A stretch of 64,000 nucleotides of DNA from positions 2,134,001-2,198,000 of the forward strand of contig NZ_CP139247.1 in the NCBI RefSeq assembly GCF_034087045.1, in the 5' to 3' direction. Made by a program: the position numbers and the translations under genes. This DNA comes from Chitinophaga sancti. GTDB taxonomy: Bacteria; Bacteroidota; Bacteroidia; Chitinophagales; Chitinophagaceae. Shown one piece after another: positions 41,517 to 50,841 of the stretch. The notes beneath the pieces are model-generated. The model worked only from the letters and a program-made list of their open reading frames with translations, did not search any database and was not told the origin of the DNA. The number at the start of each line of letters is the position of its first letter. The first letter of the stretch is position 1.

Positions 41517-41936
41517 CTACTCTTCAAATTCAATGCTTTTGATCTTGTTAGCAAGGTTGTCAATACTTTGCAGCTCGATCTCTATCATTTTCCTTTTCAG
41601 TGCTGCTGCTTCTTCAGAAGAGATAAGCCCATCACTTAATGCTGCTTCTATTTTCTGTAGTAGAAGTTTTTTAAATTTCACTACCCGCTTCCGTTTGTAA
41701 TACGCATTCTTCTCCCGGATAAGGAACTTCCAGATTAAAGAGAAGGCTATTGAAACAGTGGGAGCAATAATAACAAGCCAGGACTTTAGTGGATAATTGT
41801 CAGGGAGATTACTAGCTAGTAGTACGAGCAGGGTACCACTGCTTGCGCCAGCTATACTGGCAGATGTAGAGCTTGGTTGCTGGTTATTGAGAGCCTCTGT
41901 GGATGGGTTAGCAACCAATGAGTTTGCTTGATCCAA
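41517..41936 (-). CDS. Small membrane protein with helical tail
   Basis: 139 aa. A Ser/Ala/Asn-rich lead (1-30), then one or two hydrophobic stretches (GTLLVLLASNLP; SWLVIIAPTVSIAFSLIWKFLI) followed by a basic patch (REKNAYYKRKRVVKFKKLLLQK) and a charged helix (EEAAALKRKMIEIELQSIDNLANKIKSIEFEE). No family is recognised. 48 nt downstream of the 79-aa membrane gene below; the two look like one operon. Its stop touches the FtsX remnant. Confidence 0.6.
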   Translation of the reverse strand: MDQANSLVANPSTEALNNQQPSSTSASIAGASSGTLLVLLASNLPDNYPLKSWLVIIAPTVSIAFSLIWKFLIREKNAYYKRKRVVKFKKLLLQKIEAALSDGLISSEEAAALKRKMIEIELQSIDNLANKIKSIEFEE

Positions 41937-41984
41937 GGAATGAAAATGGTTTTATAGGATTGAATTGAATTTATGGTATTTGGG

Positions 41985-42224
41985 TCACTTACCTAGTAGT
42001 ACATCCATCGTGCGAAGAATCTCTTGGGCATCATTCTGTTTTTCCAGTTCAAGTACTACTACCTTTCCTCTTCTGTCCTCCAATACTAAAGCCTTCGGAG
42101 GATGTGTGTTATATTTCTTCAGCCTGGCTGATTCCCTCCAGGCACTGATAACAGGTAATGCTAAGGTAGACAGCAAGCTGAAAACAGCTATAATTGATAA
42201 TATGGTATTAAATATCGCCGACAT
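41985..42224 (-). CDS. Small single-pass membrane protein
   Basis: 79 aa. One N-terminal helix (FNTILSIIAVFSLLSTLALPVI), then a basic stretch and a small beta-like domain PKALVLEDRRGKVVVLELEKQNDAQEILRTMDVLLG. The last part is faintly like the effector-associated constant component (EACC1) domains of bacterial conflict systems, but the match is weak. Paired with the gene after it. Confidence 0.55.
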   Translation of the reverse strand: MSAIFNTILSIIAVFSLLSTLALPVISAWRESARLKKYNTHPPKALVLEDRRGKVVVLELEKQNDAQEILRTMDVLLGK

Positions 42225-42632
42225 TAATCATTTGAAGTTTGATAATTTTGGGTAACAATACTAAGTTAAGGCTTTTCCCCCGATTCACACATATAATTCT
42301 TACTATATTAACATTTCAATTAATGACTGATATTTCTGTCGCAGTGTATACTGGCAAAGGGTTTGGGTTTTATTTATTTGACGGAAAAGTACTCAATTCT
42401 GAATGAGTAAATCACGCCATTCCTTTCAAATTTACCTTGGGCAGATTCAAATGGTTGAGGTGGGCCCTGCGGCAGCTTCCGGAAGAAGCGTGTTGCTGAA
42501 AAAAATATTTTTTATGGCTGTCAGTAATTTATCTAATTTATCTGTCCTATATCAAATGGTCTAACTGCCATTATTCCACATTATGAAAGGGGCAAAAATT
42601 ATCTATATCGTCTACGGTACTGTCAGCAGGGT
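42225..42632. other. Intergenic region before the sigma factor gene
   Basis: About 400 nt with no gene that I can support. It contains only a 10-bp palindrome CTTCCGGAAG (42476-42485). The promoter of the downstream ECF sigma gene should lie here but no consensus box is clear. Confidence 0.5.
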
Positions 42633-43208
42633 ATGAGCAACAATGAAAACATCCGTTTATGGCAACAGCAAATAGCTGATGATGGTGATGAAAAAGCTTT
42701 CGCCTCGCTATTCCGTCACTATTACGAACGACTACTGCACTTCTGCATGCAATACGTGTCCACGCGCGAAGCTGCGGAAGAAATCGTCTCGGACGTGTTC
42801 GTGAAGATCTGGAACCGACGTGCCGGGCTGGATGCTATTTCCAACCTGGAAGTATACCTGTTCGTAGCTGTCAAAAATCATTCTCTCAATTATCTGGAAC
42901 AATATTCCAACCTTAGAATTACTCCACTAAATGATGATACTGGTTTAGCCGGACTGACCACTACAGACCCGGAGAAAACGATGGAATGGAAAGAGATCCT
43001 CTTCAAAATGGATCAGGAAGTAAACCGTCTGCCGGATCAATGTCGGCGGGTGTTTAAACTGATTAAAGAAGAAGGATTTAAATATAAAGATGTGGCTGAA
43101 ATTCTTAACATCTCTCCACGCACTGTCGAAACCCAATTATTCAGAGCGATGAAGCGATTGAATGAAGTGATCGGGCCATTCGTTTCACTGAAAGCAAAAA
43201 AGAAGTAG
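42633..43208 (+). CDS. ECF RNA polymerase sigma-70 factor (PUL regulator)
   Basis: 191 aa. Region 2 is seen as FASLFRHYYERLLHFCMQYVSTREAAEEIVSDVFVKIW with DxF motif, and region 4 as LPDQCRRVFKLIKEEGFKYKDVAEILNISPRTVETQLFRAMKRL, the DNA-binding helix-turn-helix. It is the kind paired with FecR anti-sigma and TonB receptors in Bacteroidota (sigma-70 family, Bacteroides expansion family 1). It would direct transcription of the following SusC/SusD operon after release by FecR. Confidence 0.95.
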   Translation: MSNNENIRLWQQQIADDGDEKAFASLFRHYYERLLHFCMQYVSTREAAEEIVSDVFVKIWNRRAGLDAISNLEVYLFVAVKNHSLNYLEQYSNLRITPLNDDTGLAGLTTTDPEKTMEWKEILFKMDQEVNRLPDQCRRVFKLIKEEGFKYKDVAEILNISPRTVETQLFRAMKRLNEVIGPFVSLKAKKK

Positions 43209-43323
43209 GCCATCCTTTTCTCTGACAATGAAAATATATTTCGCTAAACAGAAAAAAAATTAATCTCTCTGTAAGTAGTTTTCAAAATATCTCTGTCCTT
43301 CTCATACAACCGGCTCCTCAATT

Positions 43324-44322
43324 ATGATCAACGATGAACTTTTTAATACACTAGCCGCCAGGAAACTGGCTGGAGAAGCTACCGCCGAAGAGCTGCAGGA
43401 GTTGGATATCCTAATGCAGGATAACGATTATTTACGGGAACAATTTACCCTATTACAATCCTATTTCAGGGAAGCACCTTATCACGCTGCGGCAGATACT
43501 GAACTAGCCCTGCAAAAAACTATGGCACGCATTCACGCCACCCCCACACTCCAACCAAAAAGAGCTGTGTGGAAATGGCTCAGTGTCGCCGCTGCCGCTC
43601 TGTTATTACTCGGTACCGGATTATTGTATGTAGACAAAGCTCATACTCCTGTATCACAGATGGCAGTCAATGACACCATGCAATGGCTGCATCGCCAGAA
43701 TGGCAAAGCAACCCGCGCCAGCATCGAACTTGCTGACGGTAGTAAGATCTGGCTCAATGTAGACAGTAAACTCACTTACCCTGAAGTGTTCAACAGTAAC
43801 TCCAGGGAAGTCTACCTCATCGGCGAAGCATTCTTTGATATCGCACCCAATCCGGGTCGGCCTTTCATCATTCACCTCGCTAAAGGAAGTGTACATGTAC
43901 TGGGCACTTCCTTTAACATCCGTGCTTATGATAATGAAGCCGTTCAGACCTCCGTACAAACAGGTAAAGTAGCCTTTATACCTGCTGATAACAGGGATAC
44001 CGTCTTCATCACACCAGATGAAAAAGTAACCTATCAGCCTGCCGCTACAAAAACAATTATTAAAGAACCAACAGCTGCAGAAGACGATAAAGCCTGGACT
44101 GAAGGCCGACTCGTATTCAGAGATAAAACATTGGAAGAAATAGGCATTGAACTGGAAAGGACCTTCGGCAAGAAGATCTCATTTATAGATGAAGCACCAC
44201 GGCATTACAGGCTCACCGGCTCATTCCAGAACAATAACCTGCAGGATATCATGTATTACCTTGCCAGATCAAGATCATTCCACTATAATATAACTGATAG
44301 CACACTGCTTATAAGTGAATAG
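43324..44322 (+). CDS. FecR-family anti-sigma factor
   Basis: 332 aa. A cytosolic N terminus (ATAEELQELDILMQDNDYLREQFTLLQSYF) binds the sigma factor; a single membrane helix (WLSVAAAALLLLGTGLLYV, about 85-103) follows, then the periplasmic FecR domain (ASIELADGSKIWLNVDSKLTYPEVFNSNSREVYLIGEAFFDIAPN) and a C-terminal DUF4974 (EDDKAWTEGRLVFRDKTLEEIGIELERTFGKKI). It holds the ECF sigma inactive until the SusC plug signals through its STN domain. Separated from the sigma gene by 115 nt and from SusC by a terminator-like hairpin. Confidence 0.95.
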   Translation: MINDELFNTLAARKLAGEATAEELQELDILMQDNDYLREQFTLLQSYFREAPYHAAADTELALQKTMARIHATPTLQPKRAVWKWLSVAAAALLLLGTGLLYVDKAHTPVSQMAVNDTMQWLHRQNGKATRASIELADGSKIWLNVDSKLTYPEVFNSNSREVYLIGEAFFDIAPNPGRPFIIHLAKGSVHVLGTSFNIRAYDNEAVQTSVQTGKVAFIPADNRDTVFITPDEKVTYQPAATKTIIKEPTAAEDDKAWTEGRLVFRDKTLEEIGIELERTFGKKISFIDEAPRHYRLTGSFQNNNLQDIMYYLARSRSFHYNITDSTLLISE

Positions 44323-44480
44323 CAGGAAGGTAAACGCAACCACTGTAATTGCATACTGCCGATAGGCAAACAGTAAAGCCAAAAAACGGCAAAACCAGAT
44401 CGTAAATGCTAAACACGTAAATCAAAACAGCAAAAGAAAAAGAAATAGACATCATAATTCACGTTAAGGTACAGGCATCT

Positions 44481-44512
44481 CTAAAAAGGGCTTCCAATTC
44501 AGCCCTTTTTAG
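44481..44512 (+). terminator. Hairpin between fecR and susC
   Basis: CTAAAAAGGGCT (44481-44492) and AGCCCTTTTTAG (44501-44512) form a perfect 12-bp stem with an 8-nt loop; the T run is inside the right arm. It should end most transcripts of the sigma/FecR unit, so SusC has its own promoter or the hairpin acts as an attenuator. Confidence 0.75.
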
Positions 44513-44566
44513 CCGCCCCCTACTCTGTAAACATCACTGATACACACAATAAACCAAAATAGCGTT

Positions 44567-47500
44567 ATGAAAGAAAGACCGCTACGTTTTACTATTCCGG
44601 CTACTTTCCGCTCCCTTTTCCTGCCTATGTTCGTCTGTATGATCGTTATGAACATACTCGATCTGCGCGCCCAGATGGCTTTCGCCTCCAACACTGGCCG
44701 CTACTCAGGCGCACAGCAGGTAAATGCCGCCGAAAAGCCCACAGAAAACCGCATCTCCCTCCAGGTAAACGATGAAGGATTGGGACAGGTGTTGGAAAAA
44801 ATTGAAGCGCAAACACCCTTTGTCTTCGTCTACTCTAACGACGAAGTGAAAGCCAGCCAAAGAGTCACCCTTTCCGTCAAAGATCAACAGCTCGACGATG
44901 TGCTCAAACTCATCCTCTCTCCGCTGGATATCCGCTTCGAAAAGATCAATAACAAAATCATCCTGCGTCAGGGCCGCCAGCCAGCCGCTACTTACCAGGC
45001 AAATGACCTGAGTGTAAGTGGCCGTATTGTAGATGCCAAAGGCGTTGGCATCCCTAACGTCAACGTACGTCTGCAAGGTACCAATCTAGGCACCACTACA
45101 AATGATGATGGTTTTTTTACGCTAAAGATCCCAGCTGGGCAAGCCAATGGTACCTTAGTTTGCTCTTCCGTTGGCTACATCCCATCGGAGGTGGGTATCA
45201 ATGGCAGAACTAATATTACCGTAATGCTCACCGCCGATTCCAAGGACCTGGGAGAGATAGTGATCACAGCTTACGGCTCACAAAAGAAAACCCAGGTAAC
45301 TGCGGCTATCAATACCATTTCGACCAGGGATATTGAAGGCCGCCCTGTAACAAACATGTTCCAGGCTCTCCAGGGTACTGCCCCCAACCTCATCCTGCAA
45401 CAACAAAATGCAGAACCAGGTGCTAAATTGACCCTCAATATCCGTGGTGTAGGTAGCCTTACCGGCAACTCCCCACTCATCATCATCGATGGTGTGCAAA
45501 CCGGTGGCGATGGCTTACAAAACCTGAACCCTTACGATGTGGAAAGCATCTCTGTACTGAAAGATGCCGCTTCTTCCGCTATCTACGGTTCTCAGGCTGC
45601 TAACGGTGTTATCTATATCACCACCAAAAGAGGTTCCAAAGACGATAAACCATCCGTGACCTACAACGGTATGTATGGCTGGCAAAAACCAACCACACTA
45701 CCCCGCAACGTAGAAGCATGGGAATATATGACCCTGAAAGATGAAGCACTGGTGAACTCTGGTAAAACACCACAGTACACACCTGAAGATATTGCTTACT
45801 GGAAACGTAAAGGCTCATATCCCTCCTACATGGATGAAATGATCCGTAACTATACCCCTCAGCAAAATCATAGCTTAAGCCTGACTGGCGGGGGTAAAAG
45901 CAGCAGTTATCTGATCTCCCTCGGTTACGTCAACCAAGGCAACATGCTGCAGAATAAATACGTCAACCAGGACTTCTATTATAAACGCTATAACGCCAGG
46001 GCGAACCTCGGTGTAGATGTAAGCAAATATGTAAAAGTAAATGCCAACATCGCTTATACTAAATCCTTCTTCCGCCGCCAATCTGCAGACATCGGTATCC
46101 TGATGCGCGATGCGATGCGTACACCCCGTATCTATCCTGTAAAAGACTCCCTCGGCAACTACGTAGTTCCTGCGCTGAACAGCAACAATGTGTTCGCACA
46201 GCTGGATCTGCAAGGGTTTGATCTCGTCGAAAAGGATAACCTGCTTGGTGGCCTGGACGTAACCATCACGCCCGTGAAGCACCTGAAACTGAACTTCAAC
46301 GCTTCAGGCAACTACACCATCACCAACGATATCAACAGGGTGAATAAGTACAGCTACGCACCTTATTATACCACTGCGAATCCACCTACTTACAACCAGT
46401 ATTCAGAATCTGAATACAAGGATAACAACACGAACGTATACGCCACTGCTGAATACGAAAACAACTTCGGCAAGCATTACGTAAAAGCACAGGTAGGCGC
46501 CCGTAGCGATGCAGTGAATGAATACTATGGTATCAAAGCCAGCCGCTATGGTACTACCAACCTCGATGACCAATGGGCAATCGGTGGCGGTTATATTCCA
46601 AAGCCTGATGGCAGCTATGATTATTCTACTATCGGCACTTACAATGATATCAGCAACCCAAATCTCTATGCACTGAACTCTCTATTTGGCAGGGTCAACT
46701 ATGTATACGACGATAAATATCTCGCTGAGTTCACCTGGCGCTATGATGGTTCTTCCAAACTGGCTCCCGGTCACCGCTGGCAGTTCTTCCCTGCATTCTC
46801 CCTGGGTTGGAGAGTGACGGACGAAAAGATCTTCAAAGACTTCAAAGATAAATACGGCAATATCAAGCTGCGCTACTCATGGGGGCAAGTGGGTAACTCC
46901 AACATCGGAGGCTTCAACTACCTGGCCCGCGTAACGCTCAACTCCGGCAAGTACGCGTTCAACAACGCACCTGCTCCCGGTGCGGATTTCTCCGCATACA
47001 ACGAGACGTTGCAATGGGAAATCTCTACTATGAGTAACTATGGTGTGGATATGGATCTGTTCAATAACAAGATCACCGCCAGCTTCGACTACTTCAATAA
47101 AACCACCACTGGCATCTATCTCTTCCAGGTAGTACCGGGTACAGCCGGTATCGGCTCTTCTCTACAGAACGTAGGTAAAGTGGAAAACAAAGGATGGGAA
47201 ATCTCCTTATCCTACCACGCAAAAACAGGCGCTGTGAACCACACGATCGGCGTGAACTTATCTGATAACCTGAACAGGGTGATCAAATATGGTGAACAGT
47301 CCATTCAGGGTTCTGACTTCACTTACATCATCAAAGAAGGCTTCCCGATCGCTTCTTACTACGGCTACAAATCCAATGGTCTGTACCAGAACCTGGACGA
47401 TATCAAGAATGCACCCAAAGTGCCATTCGCCTACAATCAACAGGTGATGCCCGGCGATATTAAATATATAGACCGTAATGGTGATGGTGTGATCGATGCA

Positions 47501-48055
47501 AACGACCGTTATGTGTTCGGTAATCCATTCCCACGTTACACCTTCGGATTTAACTACAGTGCCAGTTGGCGCAACTTTGACTTCTCCATGTTCTGGCAGG
47601 GGGTTGGCAAGCGTACCCAGTTCCTGCGCGGTGATATCGTAGAAGCATTCCATAACAATGAGGACCACGCCTTTGTACAGCACCTGGATCGCTGGACACC
47701 TACAAATCCGGATGCAACTTATCCACGTCTGACCATCGGTGCGGCTGATGCTAACAACTTCGCTTATTCAGGCTACTGGCTGTTCGACACCCGCTACCTG
47801 CGCCTGAAGAACCTGCAATTTGGTTACAATCTGCCTAAACGCTTTACCGATCGCATAAAGGTACAGGGTGCAAGAATCTACTTCACCAGTCAGAACCTGC
47901 TCACCTTCACGCCACGTCGCTTCCACGATCTGGGTGTAGATCCTGAGTTCACACAGTTCGACGATAAGCTGTCTTTTTCCAATTACAATGCTATTGCAGG
48001 ACGTAGCTATCCGAATGCAGCTACCTTCTCTTTCGGTATAGACCTGAAATTTTAA
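44567..48055 (+). CDS. SusC/RagA-type TonB-dependent outer-membrane receptor with STN domain
   Basis: 1162 aa. After a signal-like lead (about 1-50) come an STN (secretin/TonB N-terminal) domain (about 62-132, ISLQVNDEGLGQVLEKIEAQTPF), the SusC-typical carboxypeptidase-D regulatory-like domain (about 148-225, SGRIVDAKGVGIPNVNVRLQG), the plug (TAYGSQKKTQVTAAI through ANGVIYITTKRG, about 230-350), and the 22-strand barrel with the final aromatic residue (FGIDLKF). It imports a glycan fragment across the outer membrane, powered by TonB. The STN domain marks a signalling receptor that talks to FecR. Followed 4 nt later by susD. Confidence 0.96.
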   Translation: MKERPLRFTIPATFRSLFLPMFVCMIVMNILDLRAQMAFASNTGRYSGAQQVNAAEKPTENRISLQVNDEGLGQVLEKIEAQTPFVFVYSNDEVKASQRVTLSVKDQQLDDVLKLILSPLDIRFEKINNKIILRQGRQPAATYQANDLSVSGRIVDAKGVGIPNVNVRLQGTNLGTTTNDDGFFTLKIPAGQANGTLVCSSVGYIPSEVGINGRTNITVMLTADSKDLGEIVITAYGSQKKTQVTAAINTISTRDIEGRPVTNMFQALQGTAPNLILQQQNAEPGAKLTLNIRGVGSLTGNSPLIIIDGVQTGGDGLQNLNPYDVESISVLKDAASSAIYGSQAANGVIYITTKRGSKDDKPSVTYNGMYGWQKPTTLPRNVEAWEYMTLKDEALVNSGKTPQYTPEDIAYWKRKGSYPSYMDEMIRNYTPQQNHSLSLTGGGKSSSYLISLGYVNQGNMLQNKYVNQDFYYKRYNARANLGVDVSKYVKVNANIAYTKSFFRRQSADIGILMRDAMRTPRIYPVKDSLGNYVVPALNSNNVFAQLDLQGFDLVEKDNLLGGLDVTITPVKHLKLNFNASGNYTITNDINRVNKYSYAPYYTTANPPTYNQYSESEYKDNNTNVYATAEYENNFGKHYVKAQVGARSDAVNEYYGIKASRYGTTNLDDQWAIGGGYIPKPDGSYDYSTIGTYNDISNPNLYALNSLFGRVNYVYDDKYLAEFTWRYDGSSKLAPGHRWQFFPAFSLGWRVTDEKIFKDFKDKYGNIKLRYSWGQVGNSNIGGFNYLARVTLNSGKYAFNNAPAPGADFSAYNETLQWEISTMSNYGVDMDLFNNKITASFDYFNKTTTGIYLFQVVPGTAGIGSSLQNVGKVENKGWEISLSYHAKTGAVNHTIGVNLSDNLNRVIKYGEQSIQGSDFTYIIKEGFPIASYYGYKSNGLYQNLDDIKNAPKVPFAYNQQVMPGDIKYIDRNGDGVIDANDRYVFGNPFPRYTFGFNYSASWRNFDFSMFWQGVGKRTQFLRGDIVEAFHNNEDHAFVQHLDRWTPTNPDATYPRLTIGAADANNFAYSGYWLFDTRYLRLKNLQFGYNLPKRFTDRIKVQGARIYFTSQNLLTFTPRRFHDLGVDPEFTQFDDKLSFSNYNAIAGRSYPNAATFSFGIDLKF

Positions 48056-48059
48056 ACGT

Positions 48060-49664
48060 ATGAAGAGACTACTGATAATACTCATAAGTGCGACTACGCT
48101 GTATTCCTGCCGCAAGCTGGATCAGCCTATCACACGCGAATATACAGAGGAGGCCTACTGGCGGGATGCAGATGATGCCCTCGCAGCCGTAAACAGTTGT
48201 TACGAAAACATGTTGAACGATGGCTACTTTTTCGGCACCGAAGCACTGAGCGACAATGCTTATGTAAACGGTACCGGCTTTGACAACGTGACCGCTATTG
48301 CTGATGGTGCCTACGATCCATCCAATGCAAGAGTAACAAATGAATGGTCATACCGCTACACCTGTATCCGCAAGTGTAACACCGTAACAACGAATATTGA
48401 CAAGGTGCCAAACATGGATTCTACCCTGAAGAAAAGAATCCTTGCAGAAGCCCGTTTTATTCGTGCCTACTCTTACTTTCAGCTGGCAGACTGGTATGGG
48501 GATGTTCCTTTCTATACCAACCTCATCACCATCGACGAAGCTAAATCCATCACCCGTACACCAAAGGCAGACATTCTCAACTTTGTACAGTCTGAGCTGG
48601 CAGCTATCCGTGCAGACCTGCCTGTAAACACGGCTTATGCTGAACAGGACAGAGGCCGCATCACCCGTGGCGCTGCGATCGCTTTCAGTGCACGGGTACA
48701 TTTGTACAAGGGTGAGTGGCAGGCTGTGGTAGATGATTGTGAACAACTCATTGGCAAAACTGATAACGGAACTTATAGCCTGCAATCCAGTTATAAAAAT
48801 GTATTCAGCGTCAACAATGAGTATAACAGCGAAGTGATCCTCGACCTGCAATATGGTGGTGGGCGTACCTATGCTACACAACGCAACTTCCTGCCACAGA
48901 CGGTTGCATTGCTGAGAAGTGTGCTGGTGCCTACACAAGACCTCGTAGATGATTATGTAATGCTGAATGGTAAAGGTATTGCTGAATCAGGTTCCGGTTA
49001 CAATGAAAGCAATCCTTACACCAACAGGGATCCTCGTTTTGAAGCTACCATCCTGCATGATGGTTCTACCATCACTGACTTTAACGGTACGGTACAAACG
49101 ATTCTCACACAGCCAGGTTCTAATCCTGCTACCAATAGTGTGGATGACCAGGGCGCTTCTCCCACCGGTTATTACTTCTACAAATATTACGATCCAACCG
49201 CCAGCAATTATAACTCCAGTCTGAATCTGATCATGATCCGCTATGCAGAAGTATTGTTGATGTATGCAGAAGCAAAGAATGAATTGGGACAACTGGATGC
49301 AAACGTATGGAATACCACTGTTCGTGCATTGCGTGTACGTGCTGGATTTACTGATGCTGGTGCAACTGAATATCCTTCAGCCACTACCGATCAGCTCAGG
49401 ACCATCGTACGCCGTGAAAGACGCGCAGAACTGGTATTCGAAGGTATCCGTCCTTTCGATATCCGTCGCTGGAAAATAGCTGACCAGGTAATGGCCAGAC
49501 CAGTAAGAGGGATCAAGGTAACCGGAGGTGCTTTTAACAAAGATGCAAATGGATATATCATTGTGGAAAACAGGCTTTTCAACAATCCAAAGCATTACCT
49601 CTGGCCGGTGCCTACATTCGAACGTGACCAAAACAGCCACCTCGGACAAAACCAGGGTTGGTAG
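48060..49664 (+). CDS. SusD/RagB-type glycan-binding lipoprotein
   Basis: 534 aa. Lipobox ISATTLYSC (Cys near residue 17), so lipid-anchored at the cell surface as the lid of SusC. TPR-type helical N-terminal part (EEAYWRDADDALAAVNSCYENML), VRALRVRAGF and the conserved IVRRERRAELVFEGIRPFDIRRWK, and the C-terminal HYLWPVPTFERDQNSHLGQNQGW. These hallmarks define SusD. It binds the oligosaccharide presented to SusC. Confidence 0.96.
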   Translation: MKRLLIILISATTLYSCRKLDQPITREYTEEAYWRDADDALAAVNSCYENMLNDGYFFGTEALSDNAYVNGTGFDNVTAIADGAYDPSNARVTNEWSYRYTCIRKCNTVTTNIDKVPNMDSTLKKRILAEARFIRAYSYFQLADWYGDVPFYTNLITIDEAKSITRTPKADILNFVQSELAAIRADLPVNTAYAEQDRGRITRGAAIAFSARVHLYKGEWQAVVDDCEQLIGKTDNGTYSLQSSYKNVFSVNNEYNSEVILDLQYGGGRTYATQRNFLPQTVALLRSVLVPTQDLVDDYVMLNGKGIAESGSGYNESNPYTNRDPRFEATILHDGSTITDFNGTVQTILTQPGSNPATNSVDDQGASPTGYYFYKYYDPTASNYNSSLNLIMIRYAEVLLMYAEAKNELGQLDANVWNTTVRALRVRAGFTDAGATEYPSATTDQLRTIVRRERRAELVFEGIRPFDIRRWKIADQVMARPVRGIKVTGGAFNKDANGYIIVENRLFNNPKHYLWPVPTFERDQNSHLGQNQGW

Positions 49665-49696
49665 AATTTCCACTTATTTAAAAAATGCTGCAACAC

Positions 49697-50830
49697 ATGA
49701 AAACATACTTCCTGCATATATTAGCCATCATGTCCCTGCTGGCCGTGAGCTGTAAAAAGGACGATTACAAACTCAATACGAACATGAAGCCGGTACCAGC
49801 GCTGAGTGCACCGGTAGATGATAAGTATATCAAACTGCAACCTACTACCAGCGCTTCCGTATCATTCGAATGGGAGCAGGCTCGTGCCGAAGATGGTTCA
49901 CTGGTACTGTACGAAGTAGTGTTCGACAAGGAAGACGGCGACTTCTCTGCACCATTGGCTACCATTGCATCTGATGGTGGTGGAGTGAATAACAAGTTGA
50001 CACTGTCTCACAAAGATCTGAACACTATCGCTGCCAAAGCGGGCATCGCTTCTCTTGCTGTAGGCAAACTGAAATGGACCGTCAACTCATCTAAAGGGTA
50101 CAATATTCAGAAAGCTGCTGAAACCCGTACTATCGAAGTAGAAAGACCAAACGGATTTGCAGAAATCCCTGTTGATGTATTCCTGACCGGTGCTGCTACT
50201 GAAGGGGGTGATAACCTGGCTGCTGCCCTGAAAATGAAATCAACTTCTGCAGGTGTATTTGAAATTTATACTTCCCTGAAAAATGGTACTTACCATTTCA
50301 CAGACAGAAATACCGGTACACCGACCACCTACTATATTGATGGGGGAGCTGTAAAACAAGATGGCGAAAGTACACAGGCAGGTGGCACAAAAATTTACCG
50401 TCTGCAACTGGACTTCAACAATGCTGCAGCTACTGTAACAGAAATTACCGCGATAGGTCTGTGGTTCGCACCTGAAAACAAAATTATGTACAACCTGGAT
50501 TATACCAGCAATGGTGTATGGTCTTTCAAAAACCAGCCGATCACCTTCCACCAGGAATCATGGGGGCGTGATGAACGTTATAAATTCCGCCTGAGTGTCA
50601 CTGCTGCCGATGGTACGACAGGTTACGAATGGTGGGGTTCTTCTAATGCCGACAACAACCGTCCTACTTCTGCCACACCACTGTCTTTCTGGGAACTACA
50701 CCTGATCAGCAACAGCGATCAGTACAACTACTGTTTCAAATTTAACGGTGATGTAGACACTAAAAACTGTGATGTGAATGTATACTTCTCTCCAGACAAG
50801 ACGTATACGCATGAAGTAATCATTAAATAA
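49697..50830 (+). CDS. SusE-domain outer-membrane lipoprotein
   Basis: 377 aa from ATG 49697. Lipobox LLAVSC at about residue 20. An N-terminal SusE-type Ig-like domain (ASVSFEWEQARAEDGSLVLYEVVFDKEDGDFSAPLATI) is followed by a C-terminal starch-binding-like domain (FEIYTSLKNGTYHFTDRNTGTPTTYYIDGG; GLWFAPENKIMYNLDYTSNGVWSF). SusE/SusF lipoproteins hold glycans at the surface. The start at the ATG 12 nt before would be a less likely one. Third in the susC-susD-susE row. Confidence 0.88.
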   Translation: MKTYFLHILAIMSLLAVSCKKDDYKLNTNMKPVPALSAPVDDKYIKLQPTTSASVSFEWEQARAEDGSLVLYEVVFDKEDGDFSAPLATIASDGGGVNNKLTLSHKDLNTIAAKAGIASLAVGKLKWTVNSSKGYNIQKAAETRTIEVERPNGFAEIPVDVFLTGAATEGGDNLAAALKMKSTSAGVFEIYTSLKNGTYHFTDRNTGTPTTYYIDGGAVKQDGESTQAGGTKIYRLQLDFNNAAATVTEITAIGLWFAPENKIMYNLDYTSNGVWSFKNQPITFHQESWGRDERYKFRLSVTAADGTTGYEWWGSSNADNNRPTSATPLSFWELHLISNSDQYNYCFKFNGDVDTKNCDVNVYFSPDKTYTHEVIIK

Positions 50831-50841
50831 ATTATTGGATT

